A program made the position numbers and the translations under genes. The notes beneath the pieces are model-generated. The model was not told the DNA's origin. It saw only the letters and a list, made by a program, of their open reading frames with translations, and did no database searches. Shown one piece after another: positions 42,669 to 49,470 of a DNA stretch of 64,000 nucleotides; the stretch's first letter is position 1, and the number at the start of each line of letters is the position of its first letter. Source of the stretch: Phaeodactylibacter xiamenensis (GTDB lineage: Bacteria; Bacteroidota; Bacteroidia; Chitinophagales; Saprospiraceae); NCBI RefSeq assembly GCF_000759025.1, contig NZ_JPOS01000019.1:121948-185947 (forward strand), given 5' to 3'.

Positions 42669-43958
42669 TCACTCATTTACAGGCGCGCGCTCGGTGGTTT
42701 CAGTAGTGGTTGTATCGGTCACTAATCGGTACATTTTGGCGTTTCTAGCACCTGTGAAGACTTCCAGCCAGGCGGGCGGCTCTTTTTCCAAATCAATAAG
42801 TCTTCTTTTTACCGTTTTGTCACTTGTGCTATCCTTTGCGTCAGGCGCTTTATCTTTATTGATTTCTTCGGTAATTACCTGTGTTGCATCGTTGCGGCTG
42901 ATTTCTCCATTCTCAGCCCTTCCCAATGCCCAAAACAGTTCGTCTTTCACTTCCGTTACAGGTGCCTTTTCCTGATGTTCCTGGTTGACTTCGGCTACCA
43001 GCTCCGGCGGGGCGATTATAAGCCCGTTAGCCTGGGGTGAAAACGTAAGGTTTAGGGGTGCGGGGCGCTTCCCCCTTCTCAGCTTCCTAAACTTGACCTG
43101 TATCAATTCGGAAGGCTCACCGTTGCTTTTCTTCTTAAACCCGATCTGCAAAGCGGTACTGGCTTTATTCATTGCTTCCGTGCCCAGGTGCCCCCGTGCC
43201 TTTGCTTCAATGCCCCCTGGGTTCTCATGGATAATCAGAATGAAAGTACATTCCTGATCTTCGCACAGATTGCCAATGAAGTCAAAAAGCTTCATTGATT
43301 CCTGTTCGTTGTTAAAACTGCTTACGCAATCGGTCACAACGTCCAATAAGATAACCAGGTGTTGTTTGGTGGTCTCCCTTATGTGTAAAATCCATGTTTT
43401 GAGCACTTCCAGCCTGTCTTGCCTGGGAAATGGCTTTAGGGAGGTGTATTTGAAGTTGTCCGGGTCTTCTTTTTTGTTATATCCAGCTTTACCCTTTATA
43501 CTTTGGATTGCAAAAGGGAGTTCGTCTTTTAAATTGCGTTCGGTATCAACCAGGGCAACGGCGGGGCGCTCCATTGGATTTTTGGCAAAGCCTACAAAGT
43601 GATCTTTGTGTACTTCCCTCCTTTTGAGCAAAAGAGATACCAGCAATTCAGCCAGGCGGCTTTTGTGGCTCCCTTCCCGCCCCTGGATAGTGTTGATAGT
43701 GTACTTCCTGATAATGGGAAGTTCTCCAAAGCTTATGATTTCAGGGGCAAATTGTATATCTGCCTTACTGGCTTCCCTCAATCTTTCCTCAATGGCTTTG
43801 AGTTGATCTAAGTATTTGCCTTTGTCGTTCGCCTGGGCTTTGGTGATTGGATGGGGTGGGTCTGGGCTTGTGTGTGTGTTTATGGCTTGATCTAAGCCCT
43901 TTATTACTTCGCTATTTGCGGGGGATTCTGTTTTGCTGTATATTGTGGACATCATCAT
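42669..43958 (-). CDS. RecA-fold AAA ATPase, RepA/DnaB-like replicative helicase
   Basis: 429 residues. Walker A GREGSHKS at 93-100 preceded by the strand IINTIQ-like TINTIQG, Walker B-like LVILLDVVTD near 196, and a sensor-like FILIIHENPGG near 237 (RepA/RadA-like His). The C-terminal 130 residues (from about 300) look like a winged-helix module (NGEISRNDATQVITEEINKD, KTVKRRLIDLEKEP). AAA_25/RepA helicases of this type drive plasmid replication. Together with the DUF6371 primase it gives the element its own replication module, so it probably excises and replicates as a circle. Confidence 0.8.
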   Translation of the reverse strand: MMMSTIYSKTESPANSEVIKGLDQAINTHTSPDPPHPITKAQANDKGKYLDQLKAIEERLREASKADIQFAPEIISFGELPIIRKYTINTIQGREGSHKSRLAELLVSLLLKRREVHKDHFVGFAKNPMERPAVALVDTERNLKDELPFAIQSIKGKAGYNKKEDPDNFKYTSLKPFPRQDRLEVLKTWILHIRETTKQHLVILLDVVTDCVSSFNNEQESMKLFDFIGNLCEDQECTFILIIHENPGGIEAKARGHLGTEAMNKASTALQIGFKKKSNGEPSELIQVKFRKLRRGKRPAPLNLTFSPQANGLIIAPPELVAEVNQEHQEKAPVTEVKDELFWALGRAENGEISRNDATQVITEEINKDKAPDAKDSTSDKTVKRRLIDLEKEPPAWLEVFTGARNAKMYRLVTDTTTTETTERAPVNE

Positions 43959-43994
43959 GTTTTGAAGGTTAAAGACCTGATAAACAAATCAATA

Positions 43995-44022
43995 GCCTGC
44001 CCCTGGTGCAACGGGGGCAGGC
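43995..44022. terminator. Hairpin between excisionase and helicase genes
   Basis: GCCTGCCCC (43995-44003) with GGGGCAGGC (44014-44022), perfect 9 bp, T-run on the plus-strand side. In the minus-strand operon it may attenuate read-through. Confidence 0.5.
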
Positions 44023-44035
44023 TTCGTTTTTAGGC

Positions 44036-44335
44036 TTAGTTCTCAATTTTGTTTCGCTCTATGTACGCTAACACTTCGGAACGTTTGAAACGTACACCCG
44101 TACCAATCCGGTAGCCTTTCAGCTTGCCATCATAATACAGTTTGTCAACGGTGGAAGGGGAAACACTAAGCAATTGCCCCGCTTCCTTTTTGGTCAGTAA
44201 AGGGTCACTGGCTGTTTGTTCGTTCGCCAGGCGTTCCCATTCATTGAGGGCAGCGGCAACGGCTATTTGTGCGGCTTCCTTTACGATCTGTGCGGCTTGT
44301 TGCTCGCTTAGTACAATAATCCGGTTCATTTTCAC
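44036..44335 (-). CDS. Excisionase-like helix-turn-helix protein
   Basis: 99 residues. The N-terminal half is an amphipathic helix (EQQAAQIVKEAAQIAVAAAL); residues 50-97 are a MerR-like HTH_17 domain (LLTKKEAGQLLSVSPSTVDK, wing KGYRIGTGVRFKRSEVLAYIE). Such proteins act as recombination directionality factors or as regulators of element genes. It lies 14 bp after the ribbon-helix-helix gene, same operon. Xis function is inferred from context with the integrase; a pure regulator is the alternative. Confidence 0.75.
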   Translation of the reverse strand: MKMNRIIVLSEQQAAQIVKEAAQIAVAAALNEWERLANEQTASDPLLTKKEAGQLLSVSPSTVDKLYYDGKLKGYRIGTGVRFKRSEVLAYIERNKIEN

Positions 44336-44349
44336 AGTGGGTTTAATGG

Positions 44350-44550
44350 TTAAAGTTGATGGTTCACAGTTATTGAAATTCCTTCCTGCTTCAGGTTGTC
44401 TATCATCATTGCATTGATGTAGTCCGTCAGGTTCATGCCTTTGCGCTTCGCCACTGCTTCCAGCTCCTTTTTGATCAGGCTGTTTGTGCGCATACTAATC
44501 AGCACGTCTTTTACGTAGGTGGCGTCTTTGATAACTAATTGCTTGGTCAT
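44350..44550 (-). CDS. Second ribbon-helix-helix protein
   Basis: 66 residues from ATG 44550 (MTKQLVIKDATYVKDVLI). RHH pattern: strand KDVLISMRTNSLIKKELEAV, helix turn KRKGMNLTDYINAMMIDNLK. Resembles CopG/ParG-type DNA-binding proteins. The same 17-bp motif and -7 box geometry as the other RHH gene lie directly upstream, and the three 112-bp repeats begin 130 bp further, which suits a repeat-binding replication or partition regulator. The longer ORF start at 44589 overlaps the -7 box and is unlikely. Confidence 0.7.
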   Translation of the reverse strand: MTKQLVIKDATYVKDVLISMRTNSLIKKELEAVAKRKGMNLTDYINAMMIDNLKQEGISITVNHQL

Positions 44551-44586
44551 GGATAAAGAGTTTTTGTTGTTAAAAAATTGATAGTT

Positions 44587-44629
44587 CAAAAATATTGGGG
44601 TTTGGTATTTCCTGAAAGGACAAGGTTTT
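44587..44629 (-). promoter_or_regulatory. Promoter/operator of the second RHH gene
   Basis: TGAAAGGACAAGGTTTT at 44613-44629, 18 bp from the -7 box TATTTTTG (44587-44594 on the minus strand), 37 bp from the start codon. Identical motif and gap to 41079-41121. Confidence 0.65.
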
Positions 44630-44680
44630 GAGCATCAAAAAGGGCTATAAAAAGCGTTTATAGGGCTTTGATATATAGCC

Positions 44681-44998
44681 CCTGTTAAATTTCAGGACAG
44701 GCGTTTTTTTGGTCAATCGGGCTTCCGCCCAGTATTGGTAAGGGTTTCAGCCCGAAATACGATCGCGCTAACGAAAGTTGCCAAAAAGTTTGCCTGTTAA
44801 ATTTCAGGACAAGCGTTTTTGGGGTCAATCGGGCTTCCGCCCAGTATTGGCAAGGGTTTCAGCCCGAAATACTGTTGAGTTACCGAAAGTTGCCAAAAAG
44901 TTTGCCTGTTAAATTTCAGGACAGGCGTTTTTTGGGTCAATCGGGCTTCCGCCCAGCACTGGCAAGGGTTTCAGCCCGAAATACGATTGACTTAACGA
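44681..44998. repeat. Three 112-bp direct repeats (iteron-like)
   Basis: Copies start at 44681, 44793 and 44905, exact period 112. Each begins with CCTGTTAAATTTCAGG (near-palindromic), then a stem TCGGGCT/AGCCCGA around an inner GGGC-TTCC-GCCC, then ACGAAAGTTGCC and a short T-run. The last copy stops at the end of the gene at 44992. Placed between the replication/regulation genes and the membrane operon, they look like an origin, a partition centromere, or an RHH/Rep binding array. No ORF inside. Confidence 0.85.
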
Positions 44999-45255
44999 TT
45001 TTTTGAAATTTCTTCCCTTGCCCGTCTTTTTTCTTCGTATTCGATTCCTTCATAGTGGGCTTTCAGAATGGCTTTTGCAGTCAGGTCAGTTATCAGTGCG
45101 GTAACTAGATAAGTTTTGTTTGTCACCATTCCTGATTGTTCCTTTAGCCCAGGAAGGTAAAGCAGCTCTGTGATAAGGTCGTACAACTCGCAAGCGGGCA
45201 TTTTGTCCAGGTTGTCAAACCCGCGTTCCAGGTCTCTAATACATTGGTCAGTCAT
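44992..45255 (-). CDS. Small element protein, 87 residues
   Basis: Soluble helical protein (MTDQCIRDLERGFDNLDK; MPACELYDLITELLYLPGL; TAKAILKAHYEGIEYEEKRRAREE). Not recognised. Last gene of the tight four-gene operon with the membrane protein, 12 bp behind the 124-residue gene; its end abuts the 112-bp repeats. Confidence 0.65.
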   Translation of the reverse strand: MTDQCIRDLERGFDNLDKMPACELYDLITELLYLPGLKEQSGMVTNKTYLVTALITDLTAKAILKAHYEGIEYEEKRRAREEISKNR

Positions 45256-45267
45256 TGGTCAGTTATT

Positions 45268-45642
45268 TTAGAGGTTGGTAAAATGATCTTTGATAAAGGT
45301 CTTCAGCTCTTTTTCCGCTTCGATCAGTTGCTTTGTATTGCGGGCTGTATTGGCTTTCCTTCGGAGGTGGTCCACCGTCTTCAGGTCTCCGTTGGTGGCT
45401 TCGACAATTCCCCGCAACCATTGGAAATTTTCATCTTCGCAAATGTCAATATTGAGGACCAACAGGGAAGGCGGTAACAACTCTTTACTTATTGTTGGGG
45501 CTTCGTGGCTCCCGTTCAGCTTCGCCACTTGCTGGGCGGCTTCCTTCCGGGTGGGGTGGTCACTATCTGGGTGCCATTCTCCATTGGGGGAATGAAAGCC
45601 AACGGTGAAAAGGGTGGGTTCGGTCTGGATATATACGTACAT
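45268..45642 (-). CDS. Small element protein, 124 residues
   Basis: Soluble, mixed alpha/beta at the start (MYVYIQTEPTLFTVGFHSPN, DHPTRKEAAQQVAKLNG) and helical at the end (DHLRRKANTARNTKQLIEAEKELKTF). The N-terminal third resembles small DUF4124-like or immunity-size proteins only in size; I do not recognise it. Starts 2 bp after the stop of the 39-residue gene, so certainly cotranscribed. Confidence 0.65.
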   Translation of the reverse strand: MYVYIQTEPTLFTVGFHSPNGEWHPDSDHPTRKEAAQQVAKLNGSHEAPTISKELLPPSLLVLNIDICEDENFQWLRGIVEATNGDLKTVDHLRRKANTARNTKQLIEAEKELKTFIKDHFTNL

Positions 45643-45644
45643 CG

Positions 45645-45764
45645 TTATACTGTTTTGAGAATGAATAGAATAAGCAGCACGGCGGAACCTATCAGAATAT
45701 CGCGTAAGATGTTCCGCCCTTCCTGCTTCAGCTCTTTACGGTCGGTCTGTATTTTCACTTTCAT
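45645..45764 (-). CDS. 39-residue small membrane protein
   Basis: Too short for most gene finders. Protein begins MKVKIQTDRKELKQEGRN and continues into one hydrophobic helix (ILIGSAVLLILFIL), ending in KTV. Start ATG overlaps the stop of the 508-residue membrane gene as ATGA, and its stop lies 2 bp before the next start, so it is surely translated with its neighbours. A short basic cytosolic stretch plus one helix fits a regulatory or assembly subunit of the large membrane protein. Confidence 0.7.
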   Translation of the reverse strand: MKVKIQTDRKELKQEGRNILRDILIGSAVLLILFILKTV

Positions 45765-47287
45765 GCCTTCCGCTTTGTGGCTTCCGCCTGGTTTATCAAA
45801 TTGGCATAGTGTTCCACCCACTGGGCGTTGTTGTCCAGGGCGGCGGCGGTGCGCTTTGGTACGGGCTTGCCTTCCTTCTCATACCGGAGTGCTTTTTGCT
45901 GATGTTTGCCCAGGCGCTTTTTGTACTCTTTCAGGCGCTGTTTGAGGTGCCGTAGGTCGGGCGTTTCATAACTGCTTTTCGTGTGTGGCTCCGGTGCTTC
46001 CGGTTCGTGTTTCGTGTGTGGTGTTCGTGCGTTATAAAGGGCACGGGAAGTATTGGCGGCTTCCGGGTCTGTGCCGGCGGTCTTAAATCCTATCTGCCGG
46101 CGCTTTGGCTGTATGTAAATTGTGTTGTCATCGTCTTCCCCTTCCACCTGCAAATTGATAACGATGTTTGCCAATTGCGTAGGGTCGTATAATTCAGCAG
46201 GGCGGGCGGGCAGTGGTGCGGCGGGGGTCTTTTCGGCAAAGGCGGTGATCTTTGACCGGAGGGCGTATTGTACCCGTTCCCGGAGGGCTTCCCAGGCTTC
46301 CACCAATGCGGGCGGGTTAACATCGTATTGGGAAAGCTCCACTGTTTCCGTTATCCCGCTGCCCTTGCGGTGTATGCGTTCCAGGACAACGGAAGCGGCA
46401 AATACGATCAATGCAACCACAGTAAACCAGCCCAGCCCGCCCCCATAGGCGGCAACGGTGGCGGCACGTTCGCCCGCTGCGGCTTCGTTTGCTGCCTTCA
46501 CTTCGCCCGCTGCGGTGCGGCGGTCAGCCTGGGCGGTGCCTAGTGCGGCTTTGTAGTCATTGCGGGCAGTGCTAAGGGCTTCCGCTTCCTGTGCTTTGAG
46601 TCCTGCCAGTGCGGCGGCGGCTTCCGCTTCCCGGTCTGCTATCAGTTGGCGGGCGCGGTCTTTCTGGGTGCCGTAGCTGTCACCCGTGCGGCGCTCCCGG
46701 TTGTACCAGTTGGACAGCTCCCGTTTGGCGGCGTTGACCTTCCCGGCTCCGGCGGTCTGGGCGGCGGTGATCTGGGCGGCGTACTGTTCCACAATACGGG
46801 CGCTATCATTTGCCCAGGCGGAAGCCAGGCGGGCGGCTTCAGCTTGGTAAATACTGTCAGCCTGGGCGGTGGTCTGTTCCGTAGCTTCCGGCGTGAACTC
46901 GTTTACTATCGTCTTTGAGTTGCGGAAGGAAAGCAGACCGGAAGCGGTAAACAGTACGGCGGTCAGTAACCAAATACTTATGGTCATTGCCAAATGAAGC
47001 CCTTTGTACCTGCGGTAAAGTATAGCGTCAACGGTCTGTGGTGCCAGCACTCGCAAACCTAGCTCAATGATAGCGGTGCCGATAACGGCAACGGCGGCGG
47101 CAAAGTAAAGGGCAAGGGTAGGGAAGACAGGCAGCAGGGCAGTATAAGCGGCGGCGTATATTCCGCCAACTTCCGTAAGACCTGAAACGATCTGGGCAAA
47201 TAGCCCGCTTGCCTTGATTGATCTGGCTAAACGTGCGTACACGTCGAAAAATGCGCGCTCCTTTGGGGCGCTCTGTAAGGATTTCAT
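45761..47287 (-). CDS. Large membrane coiled-coil protein of the element
   Basis: 508 residues. Membrane segments near 40-58, 60-78 and 98-117, a long Ala/Glu/Arg-rich coiled coil 125-285 (QAEAARLASAWANDSARIVE, AAAALAGLKAQEAEALSTAR), a fourth membrane segment 288-307 (GWFTVVALIVFAASVVLERI), and a 200-residue charged cytosolic C-terminus with QLANIVINLQVEGEDDDNTI and a basic end (HLKQRLKEYKKRLGKHQQKA). The layout puts the coiled coil in the periplasm and both ends in the cytosol. Not recognised; size and position make it the likely cargo effector of the element, perhaps for exclusion, defence or transfer. It leads the operon. Confidence 0.75.
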   Translation of the reverse strand: MKSLQSAPKERAFFDVYARLARSIKASGLFAQIVSGLTEVGGIYAAAYTALLPVFPTLALYFAAAVAVIGTAIIELGLRVLAPQTVDAILYRRYKGLHLAMTISIWLLTAVLFTASGLLSFRNSKTIVNEFTPEATEQTTAQADSIYQAEAARLASAWANDSARIVEQYAAQITAAQTAGAGKVNAAKRELSNWYNRERRTGDSYGTQKDRARQLIADREAEAAAALAGLKAQEAEALSTARNDYKAALGTAQADRRTAAGEVKAANEAAAGERAATVAAYGGGLGWFTVVALIVFAASVVLERIHRKGSGITETVELSQYDVNPPALVEAWEALRERVQYALRSKITAFAEKTPAAPLPARPAELYDPTQLANIVINLQVEGEDDDNTIYIQPKRRQIGFKTAGTDPEAANTSRALYNARTPHTKHEPEAPEPHTKSSYETPDLRHLKQRLKEYKKRLGKHQQKALRYEKEGKPVPKRTAAALDNNAQWVEHYANLINQAEATKRKA

Positions 47288-47314
47288 AACTTTAACGGTT
47301 ATTTGTTTAACAAT

Positions 47315-47362
47315 ACCCGCCCGCTGGAAGACTCGCCAAAGTTCAACACCAGCGGTGCGGGT
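47315..47362. terminator. Hairpin between integrase and membrane operon
   Basis: ACCCGC-CCGCTGG (47315-47327) pairs with CCAGCGG-TGCGGGT (47349-47362), one bulge, T-run on the plus side. It isolates the integrase transcript. Confidence 0.5.
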
Positions 47363-47376
47363 TTTTACTTCCTCAT

Positions 47377-48669
47377 TTATTCGCGCTTTTTCAGCACTTC
47401 CAAAGCCATTTTGGCAAATTGCCTGGCGGCTTGTTCCTTACTTACGTCTATGTATTCAAAAAACTGCTTTTCGGTAGTGTGCCCGGTGATCTGCATAAGC
47501 AGGGCGGCGGGTATTCCAGCTTCCCAAAAATTACTGGCAAAGCTCCGGCGGGCGGCGTGGCTGCTCACCCGTTCCCATTTCTTCACTATTTCCGCTTTGG
47601 TGTCTCCGCCTTCGGAGTAAATCCGCTGAAAGCGGCTATCTTTCAAAGCGATTTTGCAAACGGTCTTTATATTCCGGTTTAAGGTATGTATATCCATTTC
47701 CGGCAATTGATAGTTGTACTTTTCCAGTATGCCAGCCAGCACGGGGAAGACAGGCACCACAACCCGATTTCGTACTTTTTGGGTCAGGATCTGGATCAAC
47801 TGCCCTTCCGGTTCCTCAATGATGTTTTCCCGGTTCACCTTGTACCAGTCAGAAAAGCGGGTGCCTATGAAACAGCCCGCCAAAAACAAGTCCCTTACCC
47901 GTTCCAGGTGCGGTGTATCGGTCAGGTCGAGTTCTGCCAGGGCTTCCAGTTCTTCAAATGTCAGCCTTACTTTTCCTTTAGTCTTGACACGGCGAAGCCC
48001 AAAGTCTTTCTGGGTATAAATGCGGTTGGAGTGTAAGCCCCGTTTTTCGGCTTCCCTCATAAACTGTTTGGTGACGGCTAATATCTTCGCAGCGTTGTTT
48101 TGGGAATGGCTCCGGGGCGGGGAGTAAAGCCAGTTGATAAAGTCGTTTCTGAACTGCCAATCTATATCTGAAAAGCCCAGGGTGTCTTTGCCGTGCTCGG
48201 CTGCAAATTCCCGGAGGTGGTTAAATACCGTCAGGTATTTCTTCCAGGTGCCCCGCTTGGCGTTGGGCTTGGTCTGCTCTGCCTTGATAAACTGCTCTGC
48301 AAATTGAAATAGGTTGGTGGCTTTGGCGTTGGGGTCTTCAATCCTTCCACAACGTATTGCCATTTGTTCTTTGAACAGCTCCGGGGTTAGGTCTCTGCCG
48401 TAGTCGTAGTCCACAAAGATTTCCTGGGCGATTTCTGCAAAGCGTTCCAGGCGTTGGTTTATATCCCGGTGCACATCTTCTTTGCCCCGTACTTGCTTTA
48501 CCCGTTGGCGCTTGGGGTTCCAGTGCTTGGTTTCAATATTGATAGAGGTTGAAAAGTGGGTGCGCCTTCCGTTGATGTTAAACCGTAGTTGTATCAGACA
48601 TTGACCGTTTGGGCGGCGGTTAATGATCTGGTAACGGGGGGTTGGTATTTTCGGGCGGTATGGCTTCAT
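47377..48669 (-). CDS. int: Tyrosine recombinase (integrase) of the element
   Basis: 430 residues. Arm-type DNA-binding domain about 25-110 (RTHFSTSINIETKHWNPKRQ), SAM-like core-binding domain 115-215, catalytic domain 235-430 with all tyrosine-recombinase residues: R271 (GTRFSDW), K298, H371-x-x-R374 (HAARRSF), H397 (GHTTEKQ) and Y406 (FFEYID). Length and order match Bacteroidota ICE/plasmid integrases. It is next to attR, reading inward, as usual for tRNA-integrating elements. A good promoter lies at 48687-48716. Confidence 0.93.
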   Translation of the reverse strand: MKPYRPKIPTPRYQIINRRPNGQCLIQLRFNINGRRTHFSTSINIETKHWNPKRQRVKQVRGKEDVHRDINQRLERFAEIAQEIFVDYDYGRDLTPELFKEQMAIRCGRIEDPNAKATNLFQFAEQFIKAEQTKPNAKRGTWKKYLTVFNHLREFAAEHGKDTLGFSDIDWQFRNDFINWLYSPPRSHSQNNAAKILAVTKQFMREAEKRGLHSNRIYTQKDFGLRRVKTKGKVRLTFEELEALAELDLTDTPHLERVRDLFLAGCFIGTRFSDWYKVNRENIIEEPEGQLIQILTQKVRNRVVVPVFPVLAGILEKYNYQLPEMDIHTLNRNIKTVCKIALKDSRFQRIYSEGGDTKAEIVKKWERVSSHAARRSFASNFWEAGIPAALLMQITGHTTEKQFFEYIDVSKEQAARQFAKMALEVLKKRE

Positions 48670-48686
48670 TTATTCGATGTTTAGAA

Positions 48687-48716
48687 CAAATATATAAACA
48701 CCTGCCTAAACTCCAA
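48687..48716 (-). promoter_or_regulatory. Integrase promoter
   Basis: Minus strand TTG (48714-48716), 19 bp, TATATTTG (48687-48694), 18 bp before the start. Just upstream, 48727-48739 reads TGAAACAAGGTTT, the RHH operator motif minus its central GGA. Confidence 0.65.
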
Positions 48717-48831
48717 AATGCCTAAATGAAACAAGGTTTACACGTGCTGAATTAGTTAAGATATTATTTATTGTGCTGTTAATGTGTAATATATATATTG
48801 TGGATTATTATCTATTATAGATATTCAAAAA

Positions 48832-48846
48832 ACTCTCACGCTACAA
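48832..48846 (+). other. attR core
   Basis: ACTCTCACGCTACAA, identical to the tRNA-Met 3' end at 39480-39494; 163 bp upstream of the integrase start. Confidence 0.88.
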
Positions 48847-48873
48847 AAGGCATCTCAATATGAGATGCCTTTT
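48845..48873 (+). terminator. Original tRNA-Met terminator beyond attR
   Basis: 13-bp perfect stem 48845-48857 / 48861-48873, 3-nt loop, T-run. It directly follows the attR copy of the tRNA end, so it was the tRNA terminator before integration. Confidence 0.85.
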
Positions 48874-48896
48874 CAATTTTCAAAACCGCCTCTCTA

Positions 48897-49181
48897 ATGT
48901 TTTACTTCTACGTCCTCTACAGCCTGAAAGACAACCGCCTGTACAAGGGTGCGACCTCGAATTTGCTGCGCAGGCTGCAGCAGCATAATGCGGGCGGGAC
49001 CCGCTCAACGAAGCACCGCCGGCCGTTAATATTGCTGTACTTCGAAGAATATGCAGAGCAATCGGCCGCGTTATCACGAGAGCGCTGGTCGAAGTCATTG
49101 GAGGGCGGTGCTGCTTTGCGGGAGCTATTAAAATCGGCGGGCTTGCTAAATGAAGAGGGCCAGATCAATCTGCCTGGATAG
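48897..49181 (+). CDS. GIY-YIG nuclease-domain protein
   Basis: 94 residues of UPF0213/YhbQ type. GIY-like FYVLYSLKD at 4-12, YIG-like RLYKGATSN at 14-22, conserved Arg in LLRRLQQHN near 26, Glu in SRERWSKSLEGG near 66. Single-domain GIY-YIG proteins are nucleases of unclear role; some relate to DNA repair or mobile elements. It starts 24 bp after the tRNA terminator and is followed by a damaged tRNA-Met and a truncated second copy of itself, so the tRNA-GIY unit was duplicated. First GTG/ATG choice: ATG 48897. Confidence 0.8.
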   Translation: MFYFYVLYSLKDNRLYKGATSNLLRRLQQHNAGGTRSTKHRRPLILLYFEEYAEQSAALSRERWSKSLEGGAALRELLKSAGLLNEEGQINLPG

Positions 49182-49183
49182 CA

Positions 49184-49239
49184 AGCAGGTTAGAGCGCTG
49201 TATTCATAATGCTGAGGTCGCCCGTACGGGCTCACGCTA
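49184..49239 (+). pseudogene. Damaged tRNA-Met copy with replaced T arm
   Basis: Aligns to tRNA-Met from the D-loop (AGCaGGTTAGAGCGC) through the anticodon arm (TATTCATAATGCTG, one base changed) to AGGTCG, then CCCGTACGGG (49221-49230) replaces the T stem-loop, and CTCACGCTA restores the acceptor. The 5' acceptor half is missing. The same 10-bp palindrome replaces the anticodon arm in the array at 39 kb. Confidence 0.75.
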
Positions 49240-49240
49240 C

Positions 49241-49270
49241 AAAGCCTTCACCGGATCCGGTGGAGGCTTT
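49241..49270 (+). terminator. Terminator of the damaged tRNA copy
   Basis: 12-bp stem 49241-49252 / 49259-49270, one G-T pair, GGATCC loop, after the pseudo-tRNA as in the intact one. Confidence 0.7.
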
Positions 49271-49299
49271 CGTGTTTGCAGCCCCATTCAACCGACGAC

Positions 49300-49437
49300 A
49301 TGCACTACTTCTACGTTCTCTACAGCCTGAAAGACAACCGCCTGTACAAGGGTGCGACCTCGAATTTGCTGCGCAGGCTACAGCAGCATAATGCTGGCGG
49401 GAACAAAAAAGGCCCTCCAAAGGGGAGAGCCTTTTAA
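49300..49437 (+). pseudogene. Truncated second GIY-YIG gene
   Basis: 45 residues. The first 33 (MHYFYVLYSLKDNRLYKGAT and on) match the gene at 48897 almost base for base; then the sequence turns into the mltD terminator (NKKGPPKGRAF). The C-terminal half with catalytic Glu is lost. Start ATG 49300. Confidence 0.8.
49405..49435 (-). terminator. Terminator of the MltD-like gene
   Basis: Stem 49407-49418 / 49423-49435 with small bulges; on the minus strand followed by six U. The truncated GIY-YIG copy ends inside it. Confidence 0.7.
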
Positions 49438-49470
49438 TCAATAAACCTTATTTATGCGAAGTTTTAATCC

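Larger units (their letters stand above)
39480..48846. mobile_element. tRNA-Met-integrated replicative element, 9.35 kb
   Basis: Bounded by 15-bp direct repeats ACTCTCACGCTACAA, the left one being the 3' end of tRNA-Met and the right one lying 163 bp upstream of the integrase start. Content from the right: integrase, four-gene membrane operon, three 112-bp repeats, ribbon-helix-helix protein, excisionase-like HTH, RecA-fold helicase, DUF6371 primase, AT-hook protein, second ribbon-helix-helix protein, two unknown genes. All genes are on the minus strand and many proteins are Ala/Arg-rich, unlike the host flanks. There is no relaxase, coupling protein, T4SS, capsid or terminase. It is best described as an integrative, probably replicating, element of unknown transfer mode. 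Confidence 0.88.

Noticed and set aside
44681..44998. Possible CRISPR or ncRNA array
   Set aside because: 112-bp repeats without unique spacers or cas genes; better as origin or binding array.
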